From assembly GCF_014656215.1 (NCBI RefSeq), contig NZ_BNBZ01000007.1, positions 1 through 64,000 on the forward strand: 64,000 nt of DNA. Reading direction: 5' to 3'. Below, in pieces: positions 9,699 to 17,134 of the stretch. Under the pieces are notes generated by a model that did not search any database, had not been told where the DNA came from, and saw only the letters and a list, made by a program, of their open reading frames with translations. The stretch's first letter is position 1. Every line of letters starts with the position of its first letter. A program made the translations under genes and the position numbers. This stretch comes from Streptomyces zaomyceticus (GTDB taxonomy: Bacteria > Actinomycetota > Actinomycetes > Streptomycetales > Streptomycetaceae).

Positions 9699-11581
9699 AG
9701 ATCCTCCGGTTCGGGGGCGTCGCGGGGGTCGGGATCGTGGTGGGGGTCGGGATCCTCGTGGGGGTCGGGGGCGTCGAGCGCGTCCAGGTCCAGTCGGGCG
9801 GTGGTTCCGTTCCCCCAGGTCACCCGCAGGGTGCGGCCGGTGACCCGGACGTTCGCGAGCTCGGCCACGGGGGCCGGGTCGGGCTCGGCGGTCAGTGAGG
9901 CGAGGGCCACGAAGAGGGCGGCCGGGCCGCCGGTGACGCCGTGCAGGGCGAGGGTGCGACTGCCGGGGCCCTGAAGGGTTTCCCCGGTGGGGAGTTCGAC
10001 GGCCCCGCCGTCCGCGGGATAGCCGTGGACCGGGTGGAGCTGGGCCGACGGCCCTTCGGGGGTGGTGGCCCAGCCGGTCTGCCGTACGGGGGTCCCCTCC
10101 GGGGCGCCGAGGACGAGATGGGCGCGGACCTCGGCGCGGCCGTGGGCGAGGGTCGCGGAGAGGACCCGGACGCCGGGGTGGGGAGTGTGCCGGGAGGCGG
10201 CCCAGCCGGGCCCGGTGCCGGCGGGGACGGCGGGTCCCCGGTGGGTGGGCCTCCCTTCGACGACCAGCGCGAAGTGGTTGTCGGCGGGGGTCTCGCCGGT
10301 GGTGGGTCCGGTGCGGGTGGAGTAGGCCTGCCGGGCGTAGCCGGGGTCGTCCTCGCCCGCCTCGGCGCTGTGCACATGGTTGCTGCCGTGGTTGTGGAGC
10401 CGTACGAGTCCGTCGGCGGCGGTGGTCTGGACGAGCAGCCCGGCCGGGGCGAAGGGGCGGACGGTGTCGGCGCGTTCGGCGGGCAGGGGTTCCTCGGGGT
10501 CGTTCCAGGCGGGGTGGTCCGCGGGCAGGAGGAGACCGAGGAACCCCTTGGACGCCCAGTAGGGGGAGCCGGGCCCCGAGTACTCCTGGACGAGCGGCGG
10601 GTACGGGCCGTGCCAGCCGAGGGTGAGGAGTCCGTTCGCGTCGGTGGCACCGCGGTCGAGGAAGTGCCGCAGGGTCCCGGAGGCGAGGCGGCGGGTGGCG
10701 CCGGGGGTGAGCGGGGTGTGCCCGGTGAGGGTGCCGAGCCAGGGTGCGGCGGCCGCGGCGAAGCGGTAGATCAGGGACCGCCCGTACGGGAGGGGGGCTC
10801 CGTCGGCGTCGAAGAGATGGACGTAGTCGTCGAGATGGGCGCGCAGCCGGGACCCGTAGCGGTCGAGGAGTTCCCGGTCGCCGGCGAGGTGGGCGTGGAG
10901 GACGGGGTAGAAGTGCAGGGCCCAGGCGTTGTAGTGGTCGAAGGCGCGGTTGTCGCCGTCGCTGTACCAGCCGTCGCCGAGGTACCAGTCGTCCACGCGG
11001 GCGAGGGAGCGGGCGATCGTGGCGGCGGCCCGGTCGGTGTCGATGCCGGCGTCCTGGAGGAAGCCGGCGACGGTGAGGCCGAAGAGCCACCAGTTGTTGT
11101 CGACGGGGGACGGGCCGAGGGCGGGGCGGAGCCAGTCGGCGACCTGTCGGCGGGTGCGGTCGTCGAGCCGGTCCCAGAGCCAGGGGCGGGTGAGGCGGAG
11201 GCCGAGGGCGACGGAGGCCGCCTCGACGATCGCCTGGCGGGTGTCGGTGGTGAGGGGCCAGGAGTCGGGGCCTTCGGTGCCGGGCTTCGCCGTGCCCGCC
11301 GCGAGGCCCTCGGCGTAGCGGTCGAGGTGCCCGTACGGGTCCTCCCCCTTGGCGCCGGCGACGCGGAGGGCGGCGAGGAGGAAGGTGCGGGCCCAGCCCT
11401 CCAGGCCGTCGGAGCGCGCTCCGGACCAGCTGGGGCGGGGTCCCGGCAGGTCGATCAGTCCGTGCCGCGGCGAGGCGAACGGCCGTACCGCCAGAAGGAG
11501 TCGGTCGGCCGTGGTCTCCCAGTGGGCACGGGTCCAGCCGGTGTACGGGCTGAGCTCACGGTTCTCGGGCGGCGTGGGCAT
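9695..11581 (-). CDS. DUF2264 domain-containing protein
   Basis: This 628-residue protein has a DUF2264-type N-terminal two thirds, recognised from GWARTFLLAALRVAG, PVDNNWWLFGLTVAGF, YLGDGWYSDGDNRAFDHYNAWALHFYP and QEYSGPGSPYWASKGFLGLLLP. The tryptophan- and aromatic-rich pattern resembles alpha/alpha-barrel polysaccharide-active enzymes, and the C-terminal third looks like a beta-sandwich. No signal peptide is present, so it is predicted cytoplasmic, unlike its coupled partner. A promoter (11626-11654) and a perfect operator palindrome (11666-11699) lie upstream. DUF2264 has no firm biochemical function that I can cite. A role in degrading an imported oligosaccharide is inferred from the ABC transporter next door. 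Confidence 0.87.
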   Translation of the reverse strand: MPTPPENRELSPYTGWTRAHWETTADRLLLAVRPFASPRHGLIDLPGPRPSWSGARSDGLEGWARTFLLAALRVAGAKGEDPYGHLDRYAEGLAAGTAKPGTEGPDSWPLTTDTRQAIVEAASVALGLRLTRPWLWDRLDDRTRRQVADWLRPALGPSPVDNNWWLFGLTVAGFLQDAGIDTDRAAATIARSLARVDDWYLGDGWYSDGDNRAFDHYNAWALHFYPVLHAHLAGDRELLDRYGSRLRAHLDDYVHLFDADGAPLPYGRSLIYRFAAAAAPWLGTLTGHTPLTPGATRRLASGTLRHFLDRGATDANGLLTLGWHGPYPPLVQEYSGPGSPYWASKGFLGLLLPADHPAWNDPEEPLPAERADTVRPFAPAGLLVQTTAADGLVRLHNHGSNHVHSAEAGEDDPGYARQAYSTRTGPTTGETPADNHFALVVEGRPTHRGPAVPAGTGPGWAASRHTPHPGVRVLSATLAHGRAEVRAHLVLGAPEGTPVRQTGWATTPEGPSAQLHPVHGYPADGGAVELPTGETLQGPGSRTLALHGVTGGPAALFVALASLTAEPDPAPVAELANVRVTGRTLRVTWGNGTTARLDLDALDAPDPHEDPDPHHDPDPRDAPEPEDL

Positions 11582-11625
11582 GATGCTCCCTGAGGCTCCC
11601 TGCGGTGACGTCTGCGTCGCCGGGA

Positions 11626-11654
11626 ATCCTGAACAGGCTCCGATCGAACGTCAA
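11626..11654 (-). promoter_or_regulatory. Promoter of the DUF2264/beta-helix operon
   Basis: On the minus strand TTGACG (11649-11654) is followed after 17 nt by CAGGAT (11626-11631), a good vegetative promoter. The start would be near 11619. The half-site CGATCGAA overlaps the spacer (11641-11648). The promoter of the ABC importer has the same -10 and spacing. Confidence 0.65.
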
Positions 11655-11665
11655 GAGAATCGGAG

Positions 11666-11699
11666 CGAATGATCGAAACTCCTACCGTTCGATCATTCG
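11666..11699. promoter_or_regulatory. Perfect 12-bp inverted-repeat operator
   Basis: CGAATGATCGAA-N10-TTCGATCATTCG is a perfect 12-bp palindrome in the 175-bp gap between the divergent DUF2264 and regulator genes. It is the best candidate binding site for the adjacent DeoR/LacI hybrid regulator. A closely related half-site (TTCGATCAAT) recurs before the ABC importer at 12883. Confidence 0.75.
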
Positions 11700-11756
11700 G
11701 GGCCGGATGTGAACTAGGGTCGGGGAACCACCACCACCGCGAGGGGGAACTGCGCC

Positions 11757-12854
11757 GTGCGCGAGAGTGCTGCCGAACGACACGACCGACTGCTGGCCCT
11801 GGTGCGCGAGCGCGGCACCGCCCGCGTCGCCGAGCTGGCCGAGCGGCTCGGGGTCTCCCCCGTCACCGCCCGCCGGGACGTCGAGCTGCTGGCCGGCCGG
11901 GGCCTGCTCGACCGGGTGCACGGTCAGGTGTCCTGGCCCCGGTCACAGGGCGCGCCGGGCGGCGGACGGAGCGGCGAGGGCCTGGTGCTCGGCCTGCTCG
12001 CCCCCTCCGCCACGTACTACTTCGCCGAGGTCATCCGGGGCGCCCACGAGGCGGCCGCCCGCGCCGGGGCCCGCCTGGTCCTGCGCGTCTCGGACTACCG
12101 CCCGGAGGAGGACCGGGCCCGCACCGAGGGGCTGCTCGCGGCCGGCGCCGAGGGCGTGCTCGTCGCGCCCGGCTGGCGGGGGCCCGAGGACCTGCTCGCG
12201 TACGGGGACTGGCTGGCGGAACTCCCCGTACCGGCGGTGCTCCTGGAGCGCCGGGCCGAGCCGGGCAGCCCGCTCGACGGCCTCGACCGGGTCGCCTCCG
12301 ACCACGGCCACGGCGTCCTGCTCGCCCTGCGCCATCTGCTCTCCCTCGGCCACGCGACGCCGCTGCTCGTGGCCCGCAGGGACTCCCCGACCGCGCTCGC
12401 GGTGCGCACCGGCTACGCCGAGGCGCTGGGGACGCTCGGCCTGGAGGAGCCGCGGCCGGTGATCGACTCCGTGCCCGCCGAGGCGGACCCGGAGGGCTTC
12501 GAGCGGGCGGTGCGCGCGCTGCACGAGGCGGTCGGTTCGGGGCTGGCGAGCGCGGCCCTGGTGCACAACGACGTGGACGCGATCGAGATCGTGCAGCGCC
12601 TCGCCGAGCTGGGCGTACGGGTGCCGCAGGACCTGGCCCTGATCGCCTACGACGACGAGGTCGCGGCGCTCGCCGACACCCCGCTGACGGCGGTGGCGCC
12701 GCCCAAGCGGCAGGTGGGGCGGCATGCCACCGAACTCCTGGTGGAGCGGCTGACCGAGGGTCCCGACGAGGACGCGGCGCGTCGCCATCTGGGCCTGCTG
12801 CCCCGGCTGCGGGTGCGGGACTCGTGCGGGGCGCGCACGACGCCGTCCGCCTGA
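11757..12854 (+). CDS. DeoR-type HTH / LacI-type sensor transcriptional regulator
   Basis: This 365-residue hybrid regulator has an N-terminal DeoR-like winged helix (about 10-58: RLLALVRERGTARVAELAER, then LGVSPVTARRDVELLAGRGLL) fused to a periplasmic-binding-protein sensor of LacI/GalR type (about 70-360). Sensor landmarks are LLAPSATYYFAEVIRGAHEAA, LVHNDVDAIEIVQRLAELGV and LALIAYDDEVAALADTPLTAV. The fold predicts binding of a sugar or sugar acid. It starts with GTG. It lies between the divergent DUF2264/beta-helix operon and the co-oriented ABC importer, with palindromic sites before both, so it probably represses both until the ligand is present, and itself. Confidence 0.88.
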   Translation: MRESAAERHDRLLALVRERGTARVAELAERLGVSPVTARRDVELLAGRGLLDRVHGQVSWPRSQGAPGGGRSGEGLVLGLLAPSATYYFAEVIRGAHEAAARAGARLVLRVSDYRPEEDRARTEGLLAAGAEGVLVAPGWRGPEDLLAYGDWLAELPVPAVLLERRAEPGSPLDGLDRVASDHGHGVLLALRHLLSLGHATPLLVARRDSPTALAVRTGYAEALGTLGLEEPRPVIDSVPAEADPEGFERAVRALHEAVGSGLASAALVHNDVDAIEIVQRLAELGVRVPQDLALIAYDDEVAALADTPLTAVAPPKRQVGRHATELLVERLTEGPDEDAARRHLGLLPRLRVRDSCGARTTPSA

Positions 12855-12882
12855 GCCCCCGTCGGCTCGTTTCTGATCTTTT

Positions 12883-12902
12883 TTCGATCAATCAATCTTT
12901 CG
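12883..12902. promoter_or_regulatory. Operator-like site before the ABC importer
   Basis: TTCGATCAATCAATCTTTCG contains TTCGATCAAT, which matches the operator half-site TTCGATCATT at 9 of 10 positions, and ends in a diverged CTTTCG arm. It lies just upstream of the -35 at 12906, a position suited to repression by the same regulator. Confidence 0.5.
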
Positions 12903-12905
12903 CTC

Positions 12906-12934
12906 TTGACTTCGGTCATGAACGGTCACAGGAT
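12906..12934 (+). promoter_or_regulatory. Promoter of the ABC importer operon
   Basis: TTGACT (12906-12911), 17 nt, CAGGAT (12929-12934). The start is predicted near 12941, about 37 nt before the GTG at 12978. Because the promoter covers the ATGs at 12906 and 12918, it argues against those upstream starts. Confidence 0.65.
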
Positions 12935-12977
12935 CACGGCCACAACCTCCCAGCCGCCCGCCCCCAGGAGTCGTGCC

Positions 12978-14294
12978 GTGACCCGTAGTTGGAGCAGAAC
13001 GTCCCGTGTCATAGCCGGCACCGCCACCGCCCTCGCCGTACTCACGGCGTGCGGCGGCAGCGGTGACGACACCGCGAACAAGCCCTCCGGGCCCGTGACC
13101 ATCACCTTCTGGGGCTGGGCCAAGGGCTCCAAGGACGTCGTGGACGCCTTCAACGCCTCCCACACCGACATCCAGGTGAAGTTCGAGGAGATCCCCTCCG
13201 GCACCGCCGGCGGCTACGCCAAGATCTCCAACGCCGTGAAGGCCGGCAACGCCCCCGACCTCGTCTCCATCGAGTACTCCTCGCTCCCCGAGTTCGTGAG
13301 CTCCGGCGCCCTCCAGGACATCGGCGGCGAGTTCACCGAGGCCGACCGCGCCAAGCTCCTCCCGCAGACCGTCGAACTCACCACCCTCGGCGGCAAGTCC
13401 TGGGCCGTCCCGTTCGACGCCGCCCCGCAGGCCTTCTTCTACCGCAAGGACCTCTTCGCGAAGTACAAGGTCCAGGTCCCCACCACCTGGGACGAGTTCA
13501 GGAAGGCCGCCGAACAGGTCAAGAAGGCCGACGCCAAGGCCCGTATCGGCACCTTCTTCCCGGACGACCCCACCACCTTCGAGGCGATGGCCTGGCAGGC
13601 CGGCGCCCAGTGGTTCAAGGCCGAGAACGACACCTGGAAGATCGACACCACCGACGCGGCCACCACCAAGGTCACCGACTACTGGCAGGGCCTCCTCGAC
13701 GCCGGGCTCGTCCACAAGAACGCCTCCTTCAGCCCCGAGTGGACCGGCTCCCTCAAGAACGGCACCACCATCGGCTACCTCGGCGCCTCCTGGGGCGCGG
13801 GCGTCCTCAAGGGCACCCTGCCCGAGCAGAACGGCAAGTGGGCCGTCGCCCCCATGCCCAGCTGGGACGGCAAGCCCGCCAGCGGCATGCTCGGCGGCAC
13901 CTCCTTCGCCGTGACCAAGGACAGCAAGCAGAAGGCCGCCGCCGTCACCTTCGCCGAATGGATGTCCACCACCGAGGACGGGGTCAAGGCCCGGATCGCC
14001 TCCGGCACCTCCTCCGCCTTCCCGGCCGCCGCCGCACTGCGCCCCGTCGCCAAGAAGGCCTTCGACGCGCGCTACTACGGCGGCCAGGACATCTACGCCC
14101 TCTTCGAGGCCGCGGGCGCGTCCATCAGCCCCAACTGGGCCTGGGGGCCGACCACCGGCACCACCAACACCACCATCAAGGACAACTTCGGCAAGATCAC
14201 CCAGGGCGGCCCCGGCATCGCCGACGCCGTCAAGGCCGGTCACGACGCCACCGTCGCCGAACTCACCAAGCGCGGCCTGAAGGTCGAGGGCTGA
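12978..14294 (+). CDS. Sugar ABC transporter substrate-binding lipoprotein
   Basis: This 438-residue extracellular solute-binding protein is of the family 1 (MalE/UgpB-like) type. The GTG start at 12978 follows CCAGGAG at 7 nt and gives an ideal lipoprotein signal: basic VTRSWSRTSR, hydrophobic core, lipobox LTAC with Cys25. Family features follow: ITFWGWAKGSKDVVDAFN, NAVKAGNAPDLVSIEYSSLPEF, GGKSWAVPFDAAPQAFFYRKDLF and a tryptophan-rich cleft (AWQAGAQWF, NWAWGP). It is the first gene of the importer operon, followed after 4 bp by the first permease gene. It probably delivers an oligosaccharide released by the neighbouring secreted enzyme; the sugar is not predictable. No ATPase gene is present, so a shared MsiK-type ATPase is likely. 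Confidence 0.93.
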   Translation: MTRSWSRTSRVIAGTATALAVLTACGGSGDDTANKPSGPVTITFWGWAKGSKDVVDAFNASHTDIQVKFEEIPSGTAGGYAKISNAVKAGNAPDLVSIEYSSLPEFVSSGALQDIGGEFTEADRAKLLPQTVELTTLGGKSWAVPFDAAPQAFFYRKDLFAKYKVQVPTTWDEFRKAAEQVKKADAKARIGTFFPDDPTTFEAMAWQAGAQWFKAENDTWKIDTTDAATTKVTDYWQGLLDAGLVHKNASFSPEWTGSLKNGTTIGYLGASWGAGVLKGTLPEQNGKWAVAPMPSWDGKPASGMLGGTSFAVTKDSKQKAAAVTFAEWMSTTEDGVKARIASGTSSAFPAAAALRPVAKKAFDARYYGGQDIYALFEAAGASISPNWAWGPTTGTTNTTIKDNFGKITQGGPGIADAVKAGHDATVAELTKRGLKVEG

Positions 14295-14298
14295 CCGG

Positions 14299-15243
14299 AT
14301 GAAGGCCCGCACCCGCGCCGCCACGATCCTGCTGACCCCCTTCTTCCTGCTGTTCACCGCGGTGATGGTGGTGCCGATCGGATACGCGGTCTGGCTCAGC
14401 CTCTTCACCGAGAAGCAGTCCGGACTGGGCTTCGGCGGCACCGAGACCGTCTTCACCGGCCTCGACAACTACACCGCGGCGCTGGGTGACCGGGCCTTCC
14501 GCGAGGGCTTCGGCGTCCTGCTCGGATACTGCCTGCTCTACATCCCGCTGCTGCTCGCCGGGGCCCTCGGCCTCGCCCTCCTGCTCGACTCGGCGCTCGC
14601 CCGCGCCCGCCGCTTCTTCCAGCTCGCGCTGTTCCTGCCGCACGCGGTGCCCGGCATCATCGCCGCACTGATCTGGGTCTACCTCTACACGCCCCAGCTC
14701 AGCCCGGTCGTCCAGGCCATGGAGGCCGGCGGCATCGGCTTCGACTTCTTCTCCCCCGAAGGCGCCCTGCCCTCCGTCGTCAACATCGCCCTGTGGGAGT
14801 GGCTCGGCTACAACATGGTCATCTTCTACGCGGCCCTCCAGGCCATCGACCGCTCCGTCCTCGAAGCGGCCACCGTCGACGGGGCCGGCGCCTGGCGCAT
14901 CGCCTTCTCCGTCAAGATCCCGCTCGTCAAGGCCTCGCTCGCGATGGTCGGCCTCTTCACGATCATCGGCTCCCTGCAGCTCTTCACCGAGCCGCTGATC
15001 CTCAACAAGGGCACCGGCTCCGCCGTCACCTCCACCTGGACGCCGAACATGTACGCCTACACCGCGGCCTTCGACCGCAACGACTACGGGCTCGCCGCCG
15101 CGGCGTCCGTACTCCTCGCCCTGACGGCGGCGCTGCTCTCCTTCGCCGTGACACGGCTGACCGGCCGCCGCAAGGCGGGAACGGCCCGGAAACCCGCGCC
15201 GGCCCGGAAGCCCGTGACCGCGCGGAAGGAGCGCACGGCATGA
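14299..15243 (+). CDS. Sugar ABC transporter permease, MalF-like
   Basis: This 314-residue inner-membrane permease has six hydrophobic segments and the cytoplasmic EAA loop (EAATVDGAGAWRIAFSVKIPLV, about residues 190-211, partly quoted) that contacts the ATPase. It begins with MKARTRAATILLTPFFLLF, which enters the first membrane helix almost at once. The C-terminus is a short lysine/arginine/proline repeat tail (RKPAPARKPVTARKERTA). The stop overlaps the next permease start by 4 bp (ATGA), so synthesis of the two subunits is coupled. The binding protein is immediately upstream. Confidence 0.93.
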   Translation: MKARTRAATILLTPFFLLFTAVMVVPIGYAVWLSLFTEKQSGLGFGGTETVFTGLDNYTAALGDRAFREGFGVLLGYCLLYIPLLLAGALGLALLLDSALARARRFFQLALFLPHAVPGIIAALIWVYLYTPQLSPVVQAMEAGGIGFDFFSPEGALPSVVNIALWEWLGYNMVIFYAALQAIDRSVLEAATVDGAGAWRIAFSVKIPLVKASLAMVGLFTIIGSLQLFTEPLILNKGTGSAVTSTWTPNMYAYTAAFDRNDYGLAAAASVLLALTAALLSFAVTRLTGRRKAGTARKPAPARKPVTARKERTA

Positions 15244-16094
15244 GCGGCACCCGCTCCCCCAACCGCTGGCTCTCGAAGACGGCCGTCAACGGCGCCCTCG
15301 TCCTCGCCGTCGTCTACATGCTCTTCCCACTGGTCTGGCTGCTCACCGCCGCCACCAAGGACGCCGGAGGGCTCCTCGCCGGAAACGCCTTCTCCTTCGA
15401 GGGCTTCGACCTCGGCGGCAACCTCTCCCGGCTCGCCGAGTACAACGACGGCATCTACTTCCACTGGTACCTGAACAGCCTTCTCTACGCCGGACTCGGC
15501 GCCCTGGCCTGCTCGCTCGTCAGCGTCGCCGCCGGATACGCCTTCCACGTCTACGACTTCCGGGGCAAGGAACAGCTCTTCGGCCTCGTCCTCCTCGGCG
15601 TGCTCGTCCCCACCACCGCGCTCGCCCTGCCGATGTACCTCCTGGCCAGCGAGGTCGGCGTCGTCAACACCTACTGGGCCGTCCTGATCCCCGTCCTCGT
15701 CAACCCCTTCGGCGTCTACCTGTCCCGGGTCTTCTGCGCCGGCTACATCCCCGACGAGGCCCTGGAGGCGGCCCGGATCGACGGGGCCGGCGAACTGCGG
15801 GTCTTCTGGTCCATCGGTCTGCGCATGGTGATGCCCGGCTTCGTGACCGTCTTCCTCTTCCAGTTCACCGCCGTATGGAACAACTTCTTCCTCCCCCTGG
15901 TGATGCTGTCGGACCAGAAGCTCTACCCCCTGAGCCTCGGCCTGTACGCGTGGAACAGCAACGCCCACGCCGAACCCGACTTCTACCCCCTCGTCGTCAC
16001 CGGATCCCTGCTCGCCGTCGTCCCCCTCGTCGTCGCCTTCGTCTCCCTCCAGCGCCACTGGAAGGCCGGTCTGACGGCCGGCAGCGTCAAGTGA
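15240..16094 (+). CDS. Carbohydrate ABC transporter permease, MalG-like
   Basis: This 284-residue second permease of the importer has a first helix at NGALVLAVVYMLFPLVWLL and the MalG-type EAA loop EAARIDGAGELRVFWSIGLR. The loop is followed by MVMPGFVTVFLFQFTAVWNNFFLPLVML, a hallmark segment of CUT1 permeases (shown in parts elsewhere). The ATG at 15240 overlaps the upstream stop codon. The gene is followed after 17 nt by the hydroxyacid dehydrogenase, so the operon continues. As with other Streptomyces CUT1 importers there is no dedicated ATPase. Confidence 0.93.
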   Translation: MSGTRSPNRWLSKTAVNGALVLAVVYMLFPLVWLLTAATKDAGGLLAGNAFSFEGFDLGGNLSRLAEYNDGIYFHWYLNSLLYAGLGALACSLVSVAAGYAFHVYDFRGKEQLFGLVLLGVLVPTTALALPMYLLASEVGVVNTYWAVLIPVLVNPFGVYLSRVFCAGYIPDEALEAARIDGAGELRVFWSIGLRMVMPGFVTVFLFQFTAVWNNFFLPLVMLSDQKLYPLSLGLYAWNSNAHAEPDFYPLVVTGSLLAVVPLVVAFVSLQRHWKAGLTAGSVK

Positions 16095-16111
16095 GGAGCA
16101 CAGGTACCACG

Positions 16112-17134
16112 ATGCACCCGACCACTGACAACCGCCCCGCGCTGCTGCTCGCCATGGGGGAAGGGGTGGCCGACCGCCTCCTCACGGCCGCCCACCGCAC
16201 CCGCCTCGCGACCCTCACCCGCACCGACCCCCACCTCGTGGCCCACGACCTCACCACCCCCGACCCGCGCGTCGCCGCCGCCCTCGCCGAGGCCGAAATC
16301 CTCCTCACCTGCTGGGGAGCGACACCGCTCACCCCCGAGATCCTGGACCGCGCGCCGCGGCTCCGGGCCGTGATCCACGCGGCCGGCTCGGTCAAGCACC
16401 ACATCACCGACGCCTGCTGGGACCGCGGCCTCCGCGTCACCTCGGCCGCCGCGGCCAACGCGCTGCCGGTCGCCGAATACACCCTCGCCGCGATCCTCCT
16501 CGCCGGAAAGCGGGTCCTCGGCTCGGCCCAGCGCTACGCCGAACTCCGCACCGACCACGCCTGGCTCACCGAGTCCGCCGCCTGGGGCAACTACCGCCGC
16601 ACGGTCGGCGTCGTCGGCGCCTCCCGCATCGGCCGCAGGGTGATCGACCTGCTGCGCCCCTTCGACTTCGAGATCCTCCTGTACGACCCGTACGTCGACG
16701 TCCCGCCGCCCGGCGTGGAGCTGGTGACGGACCTCGACGACCTCTGCGCCCGCAGCACGGTCGTCTCGGTCCACGCGCCCCAACTCCCGTCCACGTACCG
16801 CATGATCGGCGCCGCGCAGCTCGCCGCGATGCCCGACGGCAGCACCCTGGTCAACACCGCCCGCGGCTCCCTCGTCGACGAGACCGCCCTCCTCCCCCAC
16901 CTCCTCACGGGCCGCCTCCACGCCGTCCTCGACGTCACCGACCCGGAACTCCCCGCCCCCGACTCCCCGCTCTACGCCCTCCCGAACGTCCTGCTCACCC
17001 CGCATGTGGCGGGCTCCCTCGGCAACGAACTGCACCGGATGACGGATCAGGCGCTGGAGGAGGTGGGGCGGTACGTCCGGGGCGAACCGTTCGCGGAGGA
17101 GGTCAGGGCGTCAGACCTCCAGCGTTCGGCGTAG
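16112..17134 (+). CDS. D-2-hydroxyacid dehydrogenase family protein
   Basis: This 340-residue NAD(P)-dependent enzyme interconverts 2-hydroxy and 2-oxo acids. The Rossmann motif is GVVGASRIGRRVIDLL, with an acidic residue ending the next strand (LLYDPYVD), suggesting NAD. Catalytic residues are Arg in NTARGSLVDE, Glu in DVTDPELP and His in LTPHVAGS. The ATG at 16112 follows GAGGAG at a rather long distance. It is the last gene of the importer operon, so the imported sugar may be catabolised through an acid intermediate. Its 3' end overlaps the convergent STAND gene by 24 bp. The specific substrate is unknown. Confidence 0.9.
   Translation: MHPTTDNRPALLLAMGEGVADRLLTAAHRTRLATLTRTDPHLVAHDLTTPDPRVAAALAEAEILLTCWGATPLTPEILDRAPRLRAVIHAAGSVKHHITDACWDRGLRVTSAAAANALPVAEYTLAAILLAGKRVLGSAQRYAELRTDHAWLTESAAWGNYRRTVGVVGASRIGRRVIDLLRPFDFEILLYDPYVDVPPPGVELVTDLDDLCARSTVVSVHAPQLPSTYRMIGAAQLAAMPDGSTLVNTARGSLVDETALLPHLLTGRLHAVLDVTDPELPAPDSPLYALPNVLLTPHVAGSLGNELHRMTDQALEEVGRYVRGEPFAEEVRASDLQRSA

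Noticed and set aside
9699..11090. An upstream extension of the beta-helix frame, giving 971 residues
   Set aside because: The added part is Arg/Pro-rich shadow sequence over the DUF2264 gene. The GTG at 9698 gives a perfect signal peptide and a 4-bp overlap, so the gene starts there.
12906..12977. ATG starts at 12906 and 12918 for the substrate-binding protein
   Set aside because: A promoter covers these codons, and only the GTG at 12978 combines a ribosome-binding site with a correct lipoprotein signal.
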